A DNA stretch of 64,000 nucleotides from Schistosoma haematobium (lineage: Eukaryota > Platyhelminthes > Trematoda > Strigeidida > Schistosomatidae), in the NCBI RefSeq assembly GCF_000699445.3, contig NC_067202.1, forward strand, positions 2,275,565 to 2,339,564, given 5' to 3'. The notes under the pieces are model-generated. The model was given only the letters and a program-made list of their open reading frames with translations, did not search any database and was not told where the DNA came from. Numbering within the stretch: position 1 is the first letter of the stretch; each line of letters starts with the position of its first letter. Of this stretch, positions 1 to 13,574 are shown one piece after another. The position numbers were made by a program, and so were the translations under genes.

Positions 1-247
1 CCATTAATGATGATCTTCAAACTTCATAAATAGTTCATCCTGATAAATTGTTATTAGATAATGTCTTCAAACGATGTATAAATTAGAAAAGACAAGTACA
101 AAGTGTTGATTGTGTTTCTTATGGCATAAAGTACAGATCATCAAAACCATTGATACATGAGATAAGAATAAAAGATGAATGTCTAAAAGCAATCGAACGA
201 GTGAGCAAGTTCGTGTGTCAAAATTGATGGGAAAAAATGTACATATA

Positions 248-509
248 AGCAAGACTAGAACTTGTGAACGAACCAATCAGGTGTATAAGATTCATGCATT
301 TGGATAAATACAGTTTTGGTATTACCGTTGATGTCAGTTCTTAAGGAAAACCCTAAATCTAATTTCTAACTCTTAACCATCAATTTTAAATGATCATTCA
401 AATTCCCAATATTGGTTTATAACCATCAATTGGTCGTAGTTTCCAGGTGGACACTTTCAAAGTCATTCTGGCGCCTCTCGAAAGTCGTCCATAAATTGTA
501 GTCTCACCC
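248..509 (+). mobile_element. Merlin-type MITE, copy 1
   Basis: The right end reads (on the minus strand) GGTGAGACTACAATTTATGG followed by ACGAC. The left end is a decayed version with the same GAACGAACCAATCAGG inner part as the copy at 23785. The ends match the left terminus of the transposase-bearing element at 1465. Confidence 0.6.
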
Positions 510-761
510 ACATATACATATATATATACGTAAAGAAATCACTTAAGCGAATAATAGTAGAATATATACGTCGGCGGTCAGCAATGCTCAATCATACAGA
601 TTCATACGAGTGTAACAATAATAAAGGTACAATGCTATGCTATGAAATGATGTTGTGTTGTCTTTGATAAGATTGAATTCCTTTGAACTACATACTGAAA
701 GAATCCATCTACATCTATAATCATAGTTTCAATTCAGTTATTTGCTTATACATAGTATTAT

Positions 762-917
<156 letters not shown>

Positions 918-1464
918 TTATGATCACTATTTATACAGTAGTTTCATTCAATTATTCCATATAGGTTCTTAGTGTATTTAGTGTAAACTGGCTCAATATA
1001 ACAGTATATAGATAATTATAGGTATCAATAAGGGCTATTTATTCATAATCATATTTCAGTAGTTTTAAATGACTTCTTTGATCATATTGTGGTGTGTATG
1101 TGTGTGCTACTGATGTCTAAAGATATAAGTAGTATGTATCATTCGCCAATAGAAACTGGAATGCTTAGTAGCAGAAGGTTAGGAATATCGAAGAGAAGAG
1201 AACGAGAACAGAGAATGTATGGTTCTGTATGGTTCTCAGATTTTACTATGATGTTATGTAATGTTGTGTTGATATCCATTTGGTTGTCTCTAATGGTGTT
1301 CTTGTTCACTATAACATAACAAATAGCTCGATATATCAGAACATCAATGATGCTTTTTTCAGTTGTTCAGTTGACCAACATTTAAAATGTTTGACGATAA
1401 AAAGAGGAACTGGGGCATTTTCTTCATCCACTTAAATGTGGGGTCTATCTGTATTAAAATAAGC

Positions 1465-2437
1465 GGCGAAATTATAATTTATGGACGAGCTGATCAGAAA
1501 CATTTGAGGGATTTCAAGTCCACGGAACCAATTTCAGTACCTGATACTCATGTACGATCGGTTCACAGCAGAATTCAGAGAAAACATGATAATTGAGCGG
1601 CTACAACAAATAGGACTACTAAGAAATTCCTTTATTTGTGATTGTGATCATCAAATGACTTGTGGACCTTGTGCAGACTACCGTAATGATGTTGTGTTTC
1701 GATGTAGTATGAGTTGGAGGAAGAATTCTGCTGGAAAAAAACTTTTTTGCTCGATACAGATTGAGACTAAAACGAACTGGATAATAAAAATACCAGTAAC
1801 ATTGGCTGAAACATTTGCAGATGTTACTGAAGCTTCGGCTGTTCAGTAGTATGAGTATTGTAGACATATATGCGCAGTAAAAATGACAAGCCAACACGAA
1901 TCGTTTAAGATAGTCGGGAGAATCGTTGCCAGGAAACGAAAATTAAACAGAGGGCGTATTGTTAAAGAAAACTGGGTAAGTAGCATCAATATACCTCATA
2001 GGTCTTTGAAATATACGACAGGTAATCTCAAAAGAGACACTTTGAACAAGTTAGATACCAACAGACTATAACGATAATACCAATTATACGGGAATATATG
2101 CAGCCGTGTTCTTCATTATATACGAATGAGTGGAGAGTGTACAGATGCCTACATAGACTTGGTTATGTGCATCGTGTCGTTATCCACAAGCGGCATTTTT
2201 TGAACCCAACAACCAGAGTGCACACAGACAATATTGAAGTTATGTGGCCAAGGCTGAAACAGTTTTTGGCAACCTTATTTTGGCTTAAGAGACCTACTAT
2301 TATGGACCCATAAGGATGAGTTTCTCTATTGTATGCATTACGATTTCAGAACTTCTGAATCTATTTCTAATCTTGACAAGTTTTTGAACTATATCAAAGA
2401 AGTGTATTCAACTCAACTAAAATGTAAAAGCCCTTAG
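1465..2437 (+). pseudogene. Merlin-superfamily DNA transposon with broken transposase, 3' end cut by a SINE
   Basis: Starts with a TIR-like end (GGCGAAATTATAATTTATGG) shared with the MITEs at 248 and 23785. Transposase similarity (IS1016/ISXO2-like DDE fold) runs in three frames: QIGLLRNSFICDCDH...DVVFRCSM; an in-frame TAG near 1847 and then KRKLNRGRIVKENWV; and, after frameshifts, SLYTNEWRVYRCLHRLGYVH, TTRVHTDNIEVMW and finally a WTHKDEFLYCMHYDF frame to about 2433. The residues before KRKLNRG that should hold the first catalytic Asp appear deleted, and the second (usually YTDEW) is YTNEW. The right TIR is missing, and family-B SINE sequence begins at about 2438. The element cannot encode an active transposase. 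Confidence 0.8.
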
Positions 2438-2740
2438 TATTGTTTACTTATATCTTCCCATTGTTGTATTTAGGACTACAATTGATCAGTCTCTTGTTGA
2501 TATAGGTGTATCCTGTAAGGATTGATTCGATATTGTCTTAAGTCATAAGCTTTATAAGGACATAGTAGCTAACTGTATAACGCGATGGTGTTTGATACGA
2601 TCGGTAATGGATTCGAGTTGTGAAATGAACGTCAACTCTGAGATGCATATACATCCGGCTGACGAGTTCTAAATAGGATGAAACGCGCATCCTGAATTCT
2701 AGTGATAGCCACAAACCATCTTAGATATAAAGTATTTTAC
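2438..2740 (+). mobile_element. Family-B hammerhead SINE, fold-back copy
   Basis: Inverted tail (2438-2560) followed by a tRNA-like head (GTAGCTAACTGTATAACGCG...GGATTCGAGT) and a hammerhead region at 2651-2700 with CTGACGA, stem II and GAAA. The cleavage triplet is AUC and stem III has a mismatch. It cut off the Merlin element at its left edge. Confidence 0.75.
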
Positions 2741-3249
2741 TTTAAAAGATCGTTTTAAAACATGTTTTATAACTTATCTATGTCATTTGTTCTCAAACTG
2801 TTCTCAAATAATCTACACATTGATGTCACCTAATATGAAAGACATTGTTTCTGTGATTTCTAATAATACTATTCAACTGTTTTAAGCTTAAGTATATGTA
2901 ATGGGTTTCGAACTTGGAACAGAGTAGTTCAAAGTTGTATAGCTTAATCACTGTTCTTTCTTTCATTACATACGAAACAATGAAGTCTTACTCTATCTCT
3001 AGTCTTGATACTAATTCCCGATTACAACTTATCGCTATATATAAATCTTCAAGCTAGACAAACCTTAATATGAAGTGGCAAACAGTGTTATCCAGTACAC
3101 TCATTTCATCCGATTCAATACTTGTCAGTTGGATGTACTTGCATCTCAGGGTTGATGTTCACTTTGAGATTAGAACCCAGTGCTTGTGAATTCAGCCAAT
3201 CTCGATGTAATACCCTGAAACGTGGAGAACTAACACAACCATCATCAAT

Positions 3250-3636
3250 AAGGTACAAGTATTTATAAATAGTTGTTTACACAAGATAACCAATATCCAT
3301 TGACTGTATGCCATCAGCAACAACCTACTGTGGGACAAGACAAACCAACTTCTAGCTGAAGAGGTAATTAGGAAAAGATAATGGAAATGGATACGACATA
3401 CATTACGCAAATCATCAAACTGCATCATGATGCAAGCCCTAACTTGTAATCCTGAAGGGAAGCGGAAAAGTGGAAGGCCAAAGAATACATTACATCGGGA
3501 AATCGAAGCAGATATGAAAAGAATGAATAACAAGTGAAAAGAGTTGAAATGAATTTCCCAGGACAGGGTTGGATGAAGAACTCTGATGTTGGGCCGACGC
3601 TCTTCCACGAGGAGTAACAGGCGTAAGTAAGTAACG
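3250..3636 (+). mobile_element. RTE-like non-LTR retrotransposon, 3' end
   Basis: Encodes the decayed reverse transcriptase C-terminal region (GHTLRKS, then [25 protein letters not shown]) with stops and frameshifts. It ends with GAGTAACAGGCG and the TAAG tail typical of the family. Confidence 0.8.
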
Positions 3637-3951
3637 CACAGTATGTACATATAACAACAATTACAATCCAAAAGAAACAACAAATAACTTATTTCAATAG
3701 TTGTGATTATAAGTCAATCGAAGTTAGATCACTATAGAAAACCTGTTAACACCAGACAATACTGATAGGTCTTAGGTTTGAATCTCATGAGATGAAATCA
3801 TAGATGCGTACTGCCACTGAAGAATCCTACAAAAGGACGAAACAACCATCCATTTATTGATTCATTATTTCATTCTAATGTTATTATATAACTATCCTAC
3901 ACAGAATAACTTCCATTATCTTATATTTACTTTCTTTTTTTTCTTTTTCAG

Positions 3952-4141
3952 TCCCAATTATACCTAAATTATTATTAAATAAAGAACTAATAGAAACTAA
4001 TTGTACCCATGGGAATTGTTCCCATTCAACTATTCATACAATTGATAATTATAATCCACATATTAAAATTGGTATACTATTTACTGTTAAACCACTTGTA
4101 CAGTTCTTAGTGAATCCATTTATTGGTCCAATTACTAACAG
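3952..4141 (+). CDS. VMAT: VMAT exon a: end of TM1, luminal loop, TM2
   Basis: The acceptor is a long pyrimidine tract ending in CAG and the donor is AG|GTATTG. It enters with 2 bases of a Val codon and leaves with 2 bases of Arg. It reads [15 protein letters not shown], then a short luminal loop with two N-glycosylation sequons (NCT, NCS) and two cysteines, then TM2 with the conserved lysine, ending [10 protein letters not shown]. The loop is much shorter than in vertebrate VMATs. Confidence 0.93.
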
Positions 4142-7100
4142 GTATTGTACAATATATATATACTACTGATATTATTGAAATGAAAGTAGTATATAGGTGT
4201 TAGGTTTATTATTTTATTTTTAGTATTAATAAAAAGAAATTAAATTGATGATAATTGAGATGGTGGATAAATTTGATAAAGTTTTATACTTTGAAATGAA
4301 TAGTTGGGTTATGGAGCTTTCAATGTTCTTTTGAATGATATGACCAACCTGAAGTTTTTGCTGAGAATCTTATTTAGAAGAACGATGAAAGCTACACAAT
4401 CAAACTATTTAGATCAGAGAACAAAATTCATCGAAATTGGTGACATTTAGCATAGAAATCAACAGTGACTAGTGGAGTTCAACTGGGTCAGTTGTGAGAT
4501 AGTAACTCAAAGATGAAAATGATGGATGTGTTAAACATTAACACCATCAGATGATGGCTCAATGGTCATGATGTTGCGCGCTCATGGATCATGGATGCGT
4601 TTTATTGAGAAGTCTCATACTAAGACGACACGACCGTTTAGTGTTTCTAGGTTTTCCATAGTGGGATGGTTTACATTGATCCATGAATTCAACTAGTAAA
4701 TTACTACTTACTAACATACTTATGCCTGTTACTACCAATGGAACATAGACCGTCGACCAGCATTCTTCATCCCACTCCTTCTTGAGTCTTCCTTTCCAGT
4801 TCTATCCAATTATTGCTCATTCATCTCATGTCTGTCTCCACTTCTCGGAGTAATGTGTTCTTTGATCATCCTCTTCTCCTTTGACCTTCAGGATTCCAAG
4901 GGATCGGGGCTTGCCTTGTGGCACAGTTAGGAGCTTTCCTCAATATGTGTCCTATCCACTTCCAGCACTTCTTCCTGATTTCTTCCCCCTCTGGGATCTG
5001 ATTTGTTCACTCCCATAGTATGTTGTTGCTGATAGTGTTTGATCAATGGATCAGAAGTATTTTACGTAGACAACTGTTAATAAACACTTGTATGTTCTGA
5101 ATGAAAGCTTTCATTGTTCTCCAGGTTTCCACCCAGTACAGTAGAACTGTGTTGACATTTGTATTGAAAATTCTGACGTTGGTGTTAGTGGACAGACAGT
5201 TGTTTTGAGTTAGAGATTTTGTCCGATTGTAGATATTCTGCTCTTGCTTTGTCGATCTACGCCTTCACATCTGCATCAGATCTACCATGTTCGTGGTCCT
5301 CGGAAACTTGTAAAATTATAGAAAACTAAATTTAAAGAATGTTGATCGATAGATGTTGTTTAGTGACAGTACACTTGGACACTTTCCAGTGATTGTTCAT
5401 AAGTTTTTTCTCCACTTGCATTAGATTACCACGATAGATCATGTATAAACATCAAGGTTCAAATTCTTCATGAAATTCAATATGACCATTTCGGAGGACA
5501 ACAGGAGAATGATAAGGAAAGGATATAATACGAGACAGCTGACGAGATTGAAGAGCTTGATTCTTCAGAACGTTTAGGAATGTTTTAAACAATAGCAACA
5601 CATATCAAACAAGTTGCTATTTCACAAACAGGGTGTATTTTGAAAGGTATGGCGGTTATAGATGGACACTGCTAAGAAGTTGTTCAAAACTCCACAATTT
5701 TCACTGGTGGTTTTATGCTAATATGTCAATAATATAACTTTCATATATGCCCCGGTAAAAACCCACCATATCCAAGTGTATAAGTTCAGTTGATTGTAAC
5801 CATTGAGATAATTTACATTTTAGTTACGTTACAAGACAGTTTAGTTAAAAACTACCATGTAAGTTTTTAAGTACATACATAACCAATGAGTCCCTTAGTT
5901 ATTTGAATAGTTTCATTGATATGTTAAATCTGCAATTTACTGGTCACTTTTGACAGATTTCTATCCATAACGCGGAGTTCATTCTTTTCGGGACTTATCA
6001 ATTGATGGAGTTTTGTTCTCTGAGCTGCATGGTTTAGTCGTGGAGCTTTCATCGTGGAGAAGATTTGTAGCTCAGGTGGATGATTTTGGTGGGGTTTTGT
6101 TCTCTGACCAAACCATCCAGCTCAGAGAACAAAACCCCACCAGCTTTCATCGTTCTTCTGAACGATATCATCAGCACAAACGTCACGCAGAAGTGAAGTG
6201 TTCGAATTTCTCGATATGTGGTTCACAGCTTGTCCTGTACACCTCAATGTTGATTGGACCTTATCCGCCTTAAACGTGTCATTATTTACTACTTTGCTTT
6301 GGTTGTACCCCCCCCATTGGTTTGATTTCTTTTCCTATGTTTGTGCATAATTTTCCTGATTGGTTGATAAATTGGATCGATTTCATTGTGCTTGTTGATT
6401 GCCGATTGATCTGAGTGCTAAGCTTCTAAAAATTCATTGGTGTTTTTGGAATTTCCTCTATTTAAGATTTCCACATTTTTCCAGTCAAATGAGTGTCCAC
6501 AGTTGTACACGTGGATTGACATAAGTAAGGACATGTCATGGCGTTTGACTGCTAATTGATATTGATGAAGAGGGCGTCCGCTTTGTCCGATATAGTGTTT
6601 TTCACAATTCGTACAATTCATTTTGTAGATGATGTTTTGTTTGTCATAGAACACTTTACTTCTACCTGAAGTTTGTGCTGATGATGTCGTTAAGAAGAAC
6701 GATAAAAACTTCACGACTAAACCATTCAACTCAAACAACAAAAGTTCATTAAAATCATCCAACTGAGCTACAAATCTTCTCCACTTATCCGTTGATGATA
6801 CCTTCACTTGATGAATTGATGTTCACTTCAGGACTCGAACTCAATACTGTTCACTTCAAAAACCCTTATCACATGATCCATTTAGCTACTTTATGAATTC
6901 TATTGAAATCTTTCTTATATCCTAATACCTCTATTCATCATGAATCACTATCGTAGTTACTAAAAGTATATCAATATCTATTTTAAGTAGTTGATAAGAC
7001 CCTGAATCGATTTATTCTTCTGTACCAATCACATTTTATTCAATTACAAATGTAAATCAACTATGTCTCATTTTTGTTTGACTATTTGCCTTAGTTACAA

Positions 7101-9892
7101 ATAATATCGGTTATCATGATGATAATCGATAGATTATAACACCTTTAAATGATTGATTAAAATCATCTGAAATGTTTCATAGTCTATATTTCTAAGACAT
7201 TCTATAGAACATTTGAATGAAATATCTATGATGAAGATAGGTCATTATATTGATGTCTTACAGTAATGTATTTGCTAAATATAGTAATTGATGTCTAATC
7301 AACGGACTAATAGATGAATGAAGAAGATGAACAAAAAGAGAAGATATTGAAGTACTGGACGATCAACTTGTTCAAGTAGTATGGGACTCCATAGCAGTGT
7401 GAATCTACGATCCCACTTGTATGATTCGAATCCAGGACTTTTAGTCTCGTACATAAACTTTGGATACTGGTTCAGTGGTCTAGAGGTTAAGCGTTCGTGC
7501 ATGAGAATGATAGGTTATGGGTTCGAATCTTGAGTGGTGGGATCGTGATTGTATACTGCTTTGGAGTGTCATACTAGTTTTTATTTTACTCATCTAACTT
7601 TCATCAGTTCACGATAAAGGGTGATAATCTTACAGTGTGACTGGTGGAAAAATGACTCACCCTTAGAATAAGTGAACTCTACTAGTCACAGAATATACTA
7701 GGACGGAACATATATGCATACTGTGCGTATTGCCTCGATATTGCCTTAATTTGCAAGCATTATAAGAAAAGATGGATAGTGGCCAGCAGCGGAATCTATG
7801 ACACACTTGCACAAGTAAGTGGCTATCAGGACTCGGTAGCTAAGTGGATAAGGCGGTGGCACTTGAAGCGAACGGTACTGGGTTCGAGTTCCAGAGTAGA
7901 CATCAACTCTGGGATGCAGGTATATGCAGCTGGCGAATCCAAAATAGGACGAAACGCACGTCTAACTGGATTCCACCGCTAGCCACTACCTATCCTCGCT
8001 TAGGACGGAACGGTTACCCAATGCTTCCTAGCTTACAATGATTCTCTTGCTAAGATCAGTTCATCCTGTAAAATATAGAATTATCAACTTCAATAATCTT
8101 CTCCAAACACAATAGTTACTAGTTTCTTTTAGTATACTACTGAATAATTTAAGCTAAACAATCATTAATAATTTCAAAGAGGAAAGTTCAATGGACTCTT
8201 ATTTCTAGAATAAACAACTATTCAATACTTCCTAATTGTTCAGTGATTATCAACATAGGATTGTAAAGATTGTTGAATTTCATTAAGATCATGAACTGAT
8301 CAATTTTAGACTACCATTGAGGACCTAAAAGCAATAGACGGTCGTTTCGTCTTACTATGAGACTCTTCAACAGTGCGCATTCACCATCTCACACTCAGGA
8401 CTTGAACCCAACGTCATCGGTGCCATGTGCAATTACTCATCAAACAAAATGGAAGATGATCGATCGTACAATATCATAAACTGATGAAAGTTAATACATT
8501 AACATTATTGGATACCAATCAAGTATTCATTGATTAATATCAGATGGGTTTTGTGGATATTGTAGTAATTTCAATGGTTAAGATCATGAGTCATTTGAAG
8601 GTAGACCACCATAGAAAACCTGGAAGCACTGGACAGCTGTTTCGTCCTATTGTGGGAATCCTCAGCAGTGCGTATCTACGAACTCGCCCCGCTCGCGATT
8701 CTAACCCAGGACCTACTGGTTTCGCGCGCGAGCACTTAGCCACAAGACCACTGAGCCGGCATCCCACGCTGTTAATGTCTAACTTCAACTAATCCACGAA
8801 ATTAAGCAACACATCTACCATTGTCTTCAGTGAGTTACTATCTCACAACAGACCTAATTGAACTCCACTGGTCACTACGTCTCACTTGAATTCCAGGATA
8901 TACCTCTTGAAGCCAGTCATTGGTAGTAGATGGAAGTTGACACATTAACATTATTGGATATCGATCACGGATTCAGTGATTGTTTATAAAGTCAACTTTC
9001 TTTATATATCATTGTAATCCATGAATTTGTTTGTTTATTTTTTGTTGAATAGAATTGGTTATAGTATTCCAATGTTTACTGGATTCATACTCTTGTTTAT
9101 ATCAATAATTAGTAAGTTTCCATTTAGATTTCTATCATAGTCTCTTATATATGCATATACATTTGTAATGTTATAATTGAATACATAAGTCAATTGAAGC
9201 TTCGTTTGGTATTGTTTGCTTGTATGTTTCCATTATTGTTCAGGACTGTAATTGATGATCAGTCTGTTGTTGGTATATGTGTGTATCATGTGTGGATTGC
9301 TTTGATGTTGCTTTAATTCACAAGAATTTTATGAGTAGAGATAGATGGTGACTAGTAGTGGAATCCAGAACACTCTGGAATTCGAACCCAGTATCGATAG
9401 CGTTTGAAGCGAAAGGTACTACGTTCGAGTCCCAGTGTGAATACCAACTCGGGTGCAGGTAACACCCAGTTGATGAGTCTCAAATAGAACGAAACGCGCG
9501 ACCTAGATCCCACTACTAATCACCATCCATATTTGATTATGTATATAATTTAATAGAATTGATCAAGGTGAAATGAATTTCACTGGATTAGTATTGGCAG
9601 TGTTATTGGTTGTAGTGACAAAAACAGTGATGTGAGTATTAGTGGAATGAATAAGAAACGTCGTAGGGTAAACTGAATTTTGTTTTATACAAAATTAAAG
9701 AGTACCATAGTATAGATGAAAACTATGGATTAACTACATTATTTGTACATCGTCCTTCATTTGTTCTGCACGTGTTTTATGATACTTTCAATTCTGTTGT
9801 TATTAGAATCGTTCATTATTTCTCTTCTTACTCACTTCAATTCAATCTTCCGCTGACAGCTATTCCTATTTCCTTCCTTCCTTCCTTCCTTC

Positions 9893-9937
<45 letters not shown>

Positions 9938-12900
9938 GTCTGTTACTCTCAACAGATCATAGACCGCCGACTAGAATTTTCTATCCCACTCCGTCCTGGG
10001 CCTTCCTTTCTAGTTCGATCCAAATGTGGTTCATTCGTCTCGCGTCTGTCTCCATTTCCCGGTGTAATGTGTTCTTTGGTCTTCCTCTTCTCTTTTGGCT
10101 TTGAGGATTCCATGTGAGGGCTTTCCGTGTGACGCAGTTGGGTGCTTACCTCAATATGTGTCTTATCCATTTCAAGCGCTTCTTCCTGATTTCTTCCTCC
10201 ATTTGGATCTAGTTTGTTCTCTCTAGCAGTAGGTTGTTGCTAATAGTGTCTGACCAACGGATCCGAAGTATTTTGTGTAAACAATTGTTAATAAACACTT
10301 GTATGTTCTGAATGAAAGCTTTCATAGTTCTCCAGGTTTCCACCCCGTACAGTAGAACTGTGTTGACATTTGTATTGAATATTCTGACTTCGATATCAGT
10401 CATCTATTCCTATTTTTTCGATTATTACTATATATTACTTATATCTATCAATATAAGTAGTATAGAAACCATAAAACTTTTGATACACATTTTTTAAACA
10501 AGATCAAATTGAATTCTTTATAATAAAACAATCTTTACTTTATTTAATCAATAGATGATTTGTTCATTTCATTATTTTATTATAGTTTTTGCTTTTGAAA
10601 CAAATTTCTACATTTTATTGATTGCCAGAGCTATTCAAGGTGTTGGATCAGCATGTTCATCTGTATCCGGTAAGTTATATACATTATGGAGTGTAGACAT
10701 GGTAAAAATTCTGTTGGGGAACAGTATTGGGGTCGTACTGGGATATCTGAAGTTGGTTAGTCGGTAGAACTTAGCGTAGTCACACTGCGGTCCACAATAA
10801 ATTCATATCATAGATTTCGTTGAATCTAGATAATCATTGAAACATTTAATGAGTCATTGAATATATCTATTTCTCAATTATGAGATTATTGTCAGAAAAG
10901 GAGTTTTGTGATGATTTGTAGTCATTTAATAGTTGAATTCATGAATTGATGAATGTTAGACCACTATAGAAAACCCGGAATCAGTAGACGTCTGTCTCGT
11001 CTTAGTATAAGACTTCTTAATAGAACGCATTCACGATCCAAGAACGCTTAACATCATAACCACTGAGCCATCATCTGATGGTGTTAATGTTTAACTTCAA
11101 CTAATCGACGAAATTGAGCAACACATCCATCATTTTCATCAGTGAGTTACTATCTCACAACTGACCCAGTTGAACTCCACTGGTCACTGCTTAGTATAAG
11201 ACTCGTCGGTGGCAGTGCACATACATGTTCCCATACGAAAGATATGGATTCAGGACCTTCGATTCCGCTCGCGGTCGCTTAAACACCAGTATATTTACAC
11301 TCCAAATGTACTTTAATAGTTCCATAACACTCACATTTCATGTTACATCTTCTGTAAAATGTATACATATGATGTTATTTTGCACTGATATAGAATGGAT
11401 CAAGTAAGACTAGAATGGATATATAGAACGTGTGTTTCGTCCTATTTGTGACTCGTCAATTAATATTCTCTCCATGACTCGAACCCAGGGCTGTTTACTT
11501 TAAACATTATTGCATTATGTAACTAGCTAATGAGTTCAGATAACTACTCATTGGTGTAATAAGTATGCGATTTAATTCAGCTTGAAATAATTTTAATTAT
11601 TCCCTTGCTCATTGTTATATCTTGTGACCGCCAATTAGAGTGCAGTGACTTATCGATCGAATCAATAACGCGTAAACTCGTATGAGCAGTCTAGAGTTCT
11701 GATTGGCCCTGTTTTCCACCTAGCCCAGCCACTTAATTCCAGAACACAAGTCTCAACTTCTGCGATGTGAATCATTATATTTCAAACATACAATAGTAAT
11801 ATACGTTTAGTATTAGTCCATCGATAGATTCCAAAAGTTACCATTCATTATACTGGTCGGAACATAACATTAATATTCTTTGCTGAAATTTGATCAATCT
11901 TAGTTAATCACACAAATAGAATGAAATATGCGTTTTCATTTCCATTACTGACCATATCCCATCTATTCTATATCAACAACTTATATTAAAATGGCTATAT
12001 TAAAGTGATCAGTACAGGTTTTGTTCATAAGCTATTTATGTATGTACATTTCAGTTTTCTAAAAGGTACTTAAGCGATTATCTCACAACAAAAATCAGTG
12101 TTAACTTGAGATATTCAAACAAATGTATCGACTGAATGATAACCATCGGATGGTGGCTCAATAGTTTAGAGGTTAAGCGTTGGTGAGCGAGATCGTTATG
12201 TCATAGGTTCGAATCTCACGGAGCGGAGGAGGAGTCTCATACTAGTGCATCAGTGTTAGTAGACTATATGATTGGAGAAGAAATAATGATTAAGCAGAAT
12301 GGAACGTGTCAGTTAATTTTAAACCTCAATATTTAAGTGAAGAAACATTTTGAGTATATATGTGCTATTCAGAATGATCATAAGCCATACTAACCAACAT
12401 CTCTAACCATTAATGATCATAATAGCACAGAACCAAATCAGGTTATTTGAACCTAATTAGACGGCTCAGTTCAATCGTTAGTGTTTTCATGAACTGATCC
12501 CATGTTATGATATGGGAGTTTTTAGCTTACAACCAACCTACACTTACGTAAGGAAACTTTGCTTATTAAGGTAGATCGTGCTTATGTATACAGAATACAT
12601 TTCCACATTTCTATTGATATGACAGTCTTATTAAGAGGGGCAATCGTGTTTTTTTTCTTAAACTACTGAATAAGTAGAATTCTTGATAAATATGTTAACC
12701 TTCCTAAATAGTAAATAGATGAAGACAACTAATTATAATCATCATATACAAACTATTCAACAACTCATATGACACCTCATTCAATCAACTTTACGAAGAG
12801 AAAGATACATTAATTACTATAAGCAGAGATGATAGTGGTTAGCAGTGAAATCCACGATATGTGTTTCGACCTAGTTAAGACTCATCAGCTCCATTCCAAA

Positions 12901-13419
12901 GTTGATATCCACTTTGAGAGACTGATCAAGTACAGTGCTAAACAGTCTTAAACCAATATATCAATGAATGATATTGAATGTTATTTTCAAGTTTAGACAT
13001 TTAAGAATGAGATCAAGGTAAATATTGACAAAATGATAATAGTGAATGGATCATTCAGTTGTTGTTGTTGTTGTTGTTTATATTTCTTCTTATAATATAG
13101 GAATGGGAATGTTAGCCACTTATTATATTGATGAAACAGAACGAGGTCGTGCATTTGCTATTGCTTTAAGTGGACTTGCTATAGGGTTATTAAGTAAGTA
13201 AATCTGTATTTATAATAATGTTAATGATGAAAGTAATGTAATATGTTGTCTAGTAAATTCAATATAACGAATGGCATAACAAGTATTACAAGGTTACAAT
13301 TATTACAGTTATACTGTAGGATAGAAACTTATATCACCAACATTCATTCACCAATTAAGCTACACGACAGTCGCTAAACACAAGGACTGACACAACAAGC
13401 CAGGTTGACAAAGACTTAA

Positions 13420-13473
<54 letters not shown>

Positions 13474-13478
13474 GTGTG

Positions 13479-13574
<96 letters not shown>

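Noticed and set aside
1387..1596. 69-codon frame before the Merlin transposase
   Set aside because: Spans the Merlin terminal repeat, so it is not the start of the transposase gene.
3192..3683. 163-codon frame on the minus strand
   Set aside because: Antisense of a decayed RTE 3' end on the + strand; same pattern at 20426-20635 and 9772-10104.
7834..7905. Possible tRNA genes at tRNA-like A/B boxes (also 41715, 59790, 63215)
   Set aside because: Boxes occur in the same place in every SINE copy, no full cloverleaf is formed, and they are followed by ribozyme and SINE tail.
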